Origin: Pedobacter sp. | GTDB taxonomy: Bacteria; Bacteroidota; Bacteroidia; Sphingobacteriales; Sphingobacteriaceae | Direction: 5' to 3' | Assembly: GCA_008015505.1 (NCBI GenBank) | Contig: SSFR01000008.1 | Span: forward strand, 1-64,000 | Length of the DNA: 64,000 bases | Part shown: positions 59,407 to 64,000 of the stretch, piece by piece | How the letters are laid out: each line of letters opens with the position of its first letter | Position numbering within the stretch: the first letter of the stretch is position 1 | Notes under the pieces: model-generated | Told to the model about the DNA's origin: nothing | The model's input: only the letters and a program-made list of their open reading frames with translations | The model's database searches: none | Translations under genes and position numbers: made by a program

Positions 59407-60315
59407 TTAGTTTAAATATGGGTTAGGTGGGATATCCACAATCTTATACCCAGCCTTTATAAGGCTCATTAAAGTAGACGTTTCTGGACGAGACTTAAAC
59501 ACCATAACACATAAAACCTGACTAGGAATAAGCCTTAATTTAACCAGAAAATCAAGAATACCTTTCTTAAGCCTTATTTTAAGAAATCGTGTATCACTCA
59601 TTTTAGTTTTTACGCTTTCTATTCCTTCATGATAAAAGTTAGGATTAATACCCTTAAAAGCTACCACCGGACAATTTAATGCCGCAGCAAATTTTTCCAA
59701 CTCACGTTCCGAAATTTTATATACGAAATTCCCAACAGGTTCATAGGAGAATCTATTCTTCCAGAGCTTATTGGCCAGTTTCGGTGAAAGGGACGTCAAT
59801 AAATTTATCATAAACAACAAAAATGGCATTTTGGAAATAGGGTCTTGTGGCTCAATAAGTACAATACCTTTTCTTGACACTCGAATCATTTCATACAAGG
59901 CCGCATAAGGTCGAGGGAAATGATGATAGGCCTCCTTACAAAGCACATAATCGAAATGATCATCTCCAAAGGAAAGCATTTCGGCATTTTCAGACGAATA
60001 ATCTGTAATCAAACCCTCCTGCTTGGCAACCCGAAGAAATTCGGGATTTAAATCACTAGCATGAACTTCCTGCTTCCCATGCGACAAAAGGTAATGTGCA
60101 TCTAATCCATAAGCATCCCCAACAGTTAACCAACGCTGCTTAGGCACTGCTATAAGTGGCGAAAAACAAGTGAAGAAAAGATTTTGAAGCCACGTGGTTA
60201 CATTTTGCTCATCGGCCGCTTTTACTTTTCGTAGATGTCTAGTTTTAGACTCATCCGTAGGAAAATGCTTATTATGCCACGCTCTATGCTTTTTATAACT
60301 CTCTTTATGATACAT
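59407..60315 (-). CDS. Class I SAM-dependent methyltransferase
   Basis: This 302-residue protein has a methyltransferase core from about residue 60. Motif I is a variant (WLTVGDAYGLDAHYLL, with GDAYGLD instead of GxGxG), followed by the acidic strand end VHASDLNPEFL and the post-motif LCKEAYHHFPRPYAAL. The substrate is unknown; the group resembles Methyltransf_11 proteins. It is transcribed on its own, convergent with tsf. Confidence 0.85.
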   Translation of the reverse strand: MYHKESYKKHRAWHNKHFPTDESKTRHLRKVKAADEQNVTTWLQNLFFTCFSPLIAVPKQRWLTVGDAYGLDAHYLLSHGKQEVHASDLNPEFLRVAKQEGLITDYSSENAEMLSFGDDHFDYVLCKEAYHHFPRPYAALYEMIRVSRKGIVLIEPQDPISKMPFLLFMINLLTSLSPKLANKLWKNRFSYEPVGNFVYKISERELEKFAAALNCPVVAFKGINPNFYHEGIESVKTKMSDTRFLKIRLKKGILDFLVKLRLIPSQVLCVMVFKSRPETSTLMSLIKAGYKIVDIPPNPYLN

Positions 60316-60359
60316 ACAAAGATTAAATAATCATCTCTCTTCCACAAACACTCCATGAA

Positions 60360-60367
60360 TACCTTTG
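60360..60367 (+). promoter_or_regulatory. Candidate -7 box of pyrH
   Basis: TACCTTTG matches TAnnTTTG and would give a leader of about 35 bases. A second match, TATTTTTG at 60395-60402, lies so close to the ATG (60408) that it would give a leaderless message. Confidence 0.35.
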
Positions 60368-60407
60368 AGTGCCACGATATTAAGAAAATGTTAATATTTT
60401 TGGCCTC

Positions 60408-61115
60408 ATGAAATACAAACGCATCCTGCTCAAACTAAGTGGCGAAGCCTTAATGGGCGACAAACAATATGGTATCGATATTGACCGTGTAGCTCAATAC
60501 GCCAAAGACATTAAAGCAGTGCACAACAAAGGTATTGAAATTGCCATCGTCATTGGAGGGGGAAATATTTATCGGGGACTAAGTGCTGAAAAAGCAGGCA
60601 TGGACCGTGTTCAGGCAGACTATATGGGTATGCTGGCCACCGTGATAAATAGCATGGCTTTACAAGATGCACTGGAAAAACTAGCTGTAAAAACTCGGCT
60701 TATGACTGCCATAAAAATGGAGCAAATATGTGAGACTTTTATTCGCCGCAGAGCTGTACGTCACCTCGAGAAAGGACGTATTGTAATTTTTGGTGCAGGT
60801 ATTGGCAATCCATATTTCACCACAGATAGTGCGGCTTCATTACGTGCAGTCGAAATCCAAGCAGATGTTGTGATGAAAGGGACGCGTGTAGATGGCATTT
60901 ATTCTGCCGACCCATTAAAATATGCAGATGCCGTCCGCTATGAACAAATCACTTATCAGGAAGTATATCGTAAAAATTTGAATGTCATGGATATGACCGC
61001 ATTCACACTTTGTCAAGAGAACAACTTACCTATTATTGTTTTCGATATGAATAAGTCAGGCAACTTGATGCGCATCACCAACGGAGATCCCATAGGAACC
61101 TTGGTTAAAGGCTAA
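60408..61115 (+). CDS. pyrH: Uridylate kinase (UMP kinase)
   Basis: This 235-residue enzyme phosphorylates UMP to UDP. The family segments are [15 protein letters not shown] at the start, [11 protein letters not shown] and [20 protein letters not shown]. It belongs to the amino-acid-kinase fold, not the eukaryotic UMP/CMP kinase fold. It is normally followed directly by frr; here a 162-bp repeat stands between them. Confidence 0.97.
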   Translation: MKYKRILLKLSGEALMGDKQYGIDIDRVAQYAKDIKAVHNKGIEIAIVIGGGNIYRGLSAEKAGMDRVQADYMGMLATVINSMALQDALEKLAVKTRLMTAIKMEQICETFIRRRAVRHLEKGRIVIFGAGIGNPYFTTDSAASLRAVEIQADVVMKGTRVDGIYSADPLKYADAVRYEQITYQEVYRKNLNVMDMTAFTLCQENNLPIIVFDMNKSGNLMRITNGDPIGTLVKG

Positions 61116-61158
61116 TACCAGAAAAGAATATTATTTTTGCCCATCGAATGCAAAAAAT

Positions 61159-61320
61159 GAGCTTGTTTAAAGTTTATTTTATGAAATTATTGCAGGTTAT
61201 TTTTGAGCGAAATGAGGCAGGTTTTGGAGCCATAGTGGGCTTCTATGGCGAAAATATCTAAAGAAATTGCAGCCAAAAAGGACCAAAAGAATAAAATCAA
61301 ATAAATTTTAAACATGCTCG
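61159..61320. repeat. MITE-like dispersed repeat, copy C (reverse orientation)
   Basis: 162 bp with near-perfect ends, GAGCTTGTTTAAAGTTTATTTT and its counterpart ending AAATTTTAAACATGCTC. It carries the central CATAGTGGGCTTCTATG hairpin. It is inverted relative to A, B and D. The right end overlaps the first two codons (61314-61319) of the longest frr frame. Confidence 0.85.
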
Positions 61321-61322
61321 GT

Positions 61323-61886
61323 ATGAACGACGCCATAAAAAAACAACTAGACGACGCCAAATCACATATGGAAAGAGCCATTGATTTCTGCGATGGTGAA
61401 TTAACTAAAATTCGTGCAGGAAAAGCCATGCCATCCATGCTCGATGGCATTATGATTGACTATTATGGTACCCCTACCCCACTCAATCAAGTTGGCACTG
61501 TCAATACACCAGATGCACGCACCTTAGTCATACAACCTTGGGAAAAGACCATGCTTTCTGCCATTGAAAAGGCAATTATGGAATCCAACCTAGGGTTGAA
61601 TCCACAAAATGATGGGACAATTATTCGTCTCAATGTCCCACCTTTAACCGAGGAGCGTCGTAAAGACTTGGTCAAAAAAGTGAAAGAAGAAGCCGAAAAA
61701 GGTCGTATTGCCATTCGAAATATTCGGAAAGATGCCAATGAGAAAATTAAAAAGTCAAAAGTAGATGGGACTTCTGATGACGAGATAAAACTAGGTGAAG
61801 CTGACGTACAGAAACTAACCGATACCAGCATTGTCAAAATTGATAAACTTGCTGAAACGAAGGAGAAAGACATCATGACCGTTTAA
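61323..61886 (+). CDS. frr: Ribosome recycling factor
   Basis: This 187-residue factor splits the post-termination ribosome with EF-G. It begins [20 protein letters not shown], with [14 protein letters not shown] and the [13 protein letters not shown] segment of the family. The ATG at 61323 is chosen because the upstream ATG at 61314 lies inside the repeat and would add only Met-Leu-Gly. Length is normal. It lies downstream of pyrH but separated by the repeat. Confidence 0.95.
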   Translation: MNDAIKKQLDDAKSHMERAIDFCDGELTKIRAGKAMPSMLDGIMIDYYGTPTPLNQVGTVNTPDARTLVIQPWEKTMLSAIEKAIMESNLGLNPQNDGTIIRLNVPPLTEERRKDLVKKVKEEAEKGRIAIRNIRKDANEKIKKSKVDGTSDDEIKLGEADVQKLTDTSIVKIDKLAETKEKDIMTV

Positions 61887-61998
61887 ACATGAGCCAATCT
61901 CGCTCAAAAAGGAACAACGTCTATACCGCCGCTGTTCCTTTTTTATTTATGCACTCTTCACCCATTACTCGCCCCAAACATTCCCATTTCAGAGTAAA

Positions 61999-63045
61999 AT
62001 GTATAAACACATCAAACCCTTACTTTTCAAATTTGATCCCGAACAAATTCATGACCTTATTACTAAAGGGTTAAAGCAAATAAATGCCATTGGAGGAGTA
62101 AAACATCTCATCAGAAAAAAATTTCAACTAAATGATCCGCGCCTAGAACGCCGACTTCTGGGACTACACTTTAAAAACCCGGTTGGACTAGCTGCGGGAT
62201 TTGACAAAAATGCCACTTCAATAGCAGAGTTAGCTCAATTTGGTTTCGGTTTTATCGAGATAGGAACTGTTACCCCCCTACCCCAACCCGGCAATGAAAA
62301 ACCCAGGCTATTTCGCCTGCCCTCTGATCAAGCACTAATCAATCGCATGGGATTTAACAACCAAGGAGTAGATGTGGTTGCTGATCGATTAAGTCACATT
62401 AAGCGAAATGGATTGATCATTGGTGGGAATATTGGGAAAAACAAGTCTACCCCTAATGAACAGGCAGTTAATGATTACCTCATCTGTTTTAACCGACTAT
62501 TTGATGTGGTAGACTATTTTGTAGTCAATGTGAGCTCGCCCAATACCCCGAATTTACGCGACTTGCAAGAAAAAGAGCCACTCAAACATCTCCTCCATAC
62601 CTTACAAAGTCACAATAAAAAGAATTCAATTTCCCGGCCCATCCTGTTAAAAATAGCTCCCGATCTTAACCACTCACAACTAGATGATATTATTGAAATT
62701 GTACAAGAAACTAAGATTGCAGGAATAATTGCCACCAATACCACCCTTTCTCATCAGGGACTAACTTCACCAAACGATTTAACAACACAGATGGGGGGAT
62801 TAAGTGGCCTTCCGCTCAAGAACCGCTCTACAGAAGTCATCCGATATCTTTCCCAGCAATCAAATCACGCTTTTACTATCATTGGGGTGGGTGGTATTCA
62901 TTCGCCCGAAGACGCACTCGAAAAATTAGAGGCTGGGGCTTCGCTTATCCAATTGTACACGGGCTTTATTTATGAGGGTCCGGGTTTAGTAAAACGGATC
63001 CTAAAAAAAATACTAAACAACATTTTAGAACAACCCAGCAACTAG
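61999..63045 (+). CDS. pyrD: Dihydroorotate dehydrogenase, class 2 (quinone)
   Basis: This 348-residue FMN enzyme oxidises dihydroorotate to orotate and passes electrons to quinone at the inner membrane. Class 2 is shown by the N-terminal helical extension ([19 protein letters not shown]) and the catalytic Ser region [18 protein letters not shown] segments [12 protein letters not shown] and [20 protein letters not shown] are present. It links to pyrH, both in pyrimidine synthesis. Confidence 0.97.
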   Translation: MYKHIKPLLFKFDPEQIHDLITKGLKQINAIGGVKHLIRKKFQLNDPRLERRLLGLHFKNPVGLAAGFDKNATSIAELAQFGFGFIEIGTVTPLPQPGNEKPRLFRLPSDQALINRMGFNNQGVDVVADRLSHIKRNGLIIGGNIGKNKSTPNEQAVNDYLICFNRLFDVVDYFVVNVSSPNTPNLRDLQEKEPLKHLLHTLQSHNKKNSISRPILLKIAPDLNHSQLDDIIEIVQETKIAGIIATNTTLSHQGLTSPNDLTTQMGGLSGLPLKNRSTEVIRYLSQQSNHAFTIIGVGGIHSPEDALEKLEAGASLIQLYTGFIYEGPGLVKRILKKILNNILEQPSN

Positions 63046-63080
63046 CTGGATACTAGGCGATATAAGCGTATATTTACGTC

Positions 63081-63350
63081 ATGAAAATTCGAGTAACTCT
63101 AACCAGTATCTTATTTCTCTCGATTCTATTTTGCTTCAATAAATCCCATGCGCAGTGTGCCATGTGTACATTAAATGCTGAAAACTCAGTGAAAAAAGGA
63201 AATACCCAAGGCAAAGGACTCAATACGGGTATTTTTTACCTTCTAGCTGCACCTTATCTGGCCGTGATGGGCGTGGGTTTCATTTGGTATAAAAGATACC
63301 GGAGCAGTAACGAAAGGACTTCTATTAAGCCTCCCAATTACCTGAATTAA
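63081..63350 (+). CDS. Small exported or membrane protein, Bacteroidota-specific
   Basis: 89 residues with a signal peptide ending SHA, a CAMC motif (QCAMCTLNAENSVKKGN), and a second hydrophobic stretch (FYLLAAPYLAVMGVGFIWYK). The CxxC could bind metal or form a disulfide. Similar small proteins occur next to DUF983 genes in this phylum, as here (39 bases upstream). Function unknown. Confidence 0.8.
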   Translation: MKIRVTLTSILFLSILFCFNKSHAQCAMCTLNAENSVKKGNTQGKGLNTGIFYLLAAPYLAVMGVGFIWYKRYRSSNERTSIKPPNYLN

Positions 63351-63389
63351 CATTTTACTAGCCACTTACACATAACCCTACGAAGTAAT

Positions 63390-63791
63390 ATGTCTGAGAT
63401 CACTAAAAATAAAGCCTTTCTAAAGGCATTATGTCCCCGTTGTCGTCGTGGGCATATTTTTTTGGGCCGAATGTATGGTTTAAAGCCTCAGAAAATGCAT
63501 GAGCGCTGCCCACACTGCTCAATGAAGTTTGAGGTAGAGCCTGGCTATTTTTATGCTGCTATGTATGTCAGCTATGCTTTAAATGTAGCTGAGGGCGTTA
63601 ACCTTGGTATTTTAACTTATTTAATTACTGGCAGTCTCGAATTTGATGATGTATGGCTATACCTGACAACTATCATTGGAGGCTGTTTGCTACTTGCTCC
63701 ATTTAATTTTAGATATTCCAGAGTGGTGCTCTTATACTGGTTGTCTCCTAAAGTTAAATATGATCCGCATTATAACAGTGACAAGGCTTGA
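63390..63791 (+). CDS. DUF983 family membrane protein
   Basis: This 133-residue protein has two CxxC pairs in the N-terminal half (ALCPRCRRGHIF and ERCPHCSMKFEVEPGYFYAA), a zinc-ribbon-like pattern, followed by two or three hydrophobic segments. DUF983 proteins are common in Bacteroidota and their function is unknown. It probably shares a transcript with the small protein before it. Confidence 0.9.
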   Translation: MSEITKNKAFLKALCPRCRRGHIFLGRMYGLKPQKMHERCPHCSMKFEVEPGYFYAAMYVSYALNVAEGVNLGILTYLITGSLEFDDVWLYLTTIIGGCLLLAPFNFRYSRVVLLYWLSPKVKYDPHYNSDKA

Positions 63792-63855
63792 TATGGATGG
63801 GTTCTCCGTGCTATTTTCCTCAGATTTTGATACTTTTCATTAATCGCCAATTATA

Positions 63856-64000
63856 GAGCTTGTTTAGAGTTTATTTGATTTTATTCTTTTGGTTCTTTTT
63901 GGCTGCAATTTCGCCATAGAAGCCCACTATGACTCCAAAATCTGTCTCATTTCGCTCAAAAATAACCTGCAATAATTTCATAAAATAAACTCTAAACAAG
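63856..64000. repeat. MITE-like dispersed repeat, copy D (cut by window end)
   Basis: It starts GAGCTTGTTTAGAGTTTATT and ends AAACTCTAAACAAG at the window edge, perhaps 2 or 3 bases short. It has the full central block CCATAGAAGCCCACTATG and is in the same orientation as A and B. Confidence 0.85.

Overview
The window looks like chromosomal DNA of a free-living or host-associated member of the Bacteroidota, most likely near the Sphingobacteriales or Cytophagales. The reasons are AT-rich sequence, promoter boxes close to the Bacteroidota TTTG/TAnnTTTG type, few Shine-Dalgarno sites, and typical Bacteroidota gene families (SecG next to LptE, DUF983, B12-dependent NrdJ, a Bacteroidota-type tyrosine integrase). 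There is no rRNA gene here, so genus-level placement is not possible from this sequence.

Layout. Positions 1-1900 are one end of an integrated element next to a tRNA-Arg(CCU) gene: a cut-off element gene, an array of GTCTAGT sites in inverted orientation, and a complete tyrosine recombinase. Positions 1978-13229 are mostly minus-strand housekeeping genes (metG, groES-groEL, secG, lptE, a sigma-54 activator, miaB), with an LD-carboxypeptidase and an unrecognised gene at 5061-6005. Positions 13400-22332 hold an AsmA-like envelope protein, two tandem duplicated lipoproteins, a rhomboid protease, an acyl-CoA dehydrogenase, gcvP and a lipoprotein. Positions 22431-33756 carry a UvrD-type helicase-nuclease, a GH3 glycosidase, a striking eukaryote-like effector candidate (27377-28723), nrdJ and pyk. 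Positions 34166-40919 are acpP-fabF-rnc-plsC, uvrA and a sigma-70 family factor. Positions 41107-45189 are accessory DNA: an SDR/DUF2867 gene, a decayed serine recombinase, tspO, a decayed TnpB and the first of four short dispersed repeats. Positions 45218-51491 are nth, secA, an M20 amidohydrolase and a secreted protein. Positions 51722-56595 hold an orphan gene with an unusually good ribosome binding site, a trpEGC operon behind a leader peptide/terminator attenuator, and a subclass B1 metallo-beta-lactamase. Positions 56673-63791 are rplM-rpsI-rpsB-tsf, a methyltransferase, pyrH, frr, pyrD and two small membrane proteins.

Most notable: (1) the 448-residue protein at 27377-28723 has a central domain resembling plant IQM proteins and a tail with two SH3-ligand-like RPAPxPP motifs and two YLEP (YxxP) motifs, which suggests a protein aimed at eukaryotic signalling; (2) a probable trp attenuator with adjacent Trp codons; (3) a family of 105-162 bp MITE-like repeats, one next to the end of a shortened trp operon and one overlapping the apparent start of frr; (4) the inverted site array beside the integrase; and (5) a second possible host-directed protein at 5061-6005. 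No secretion system is seen in this window, so delivery of any effector is inference.
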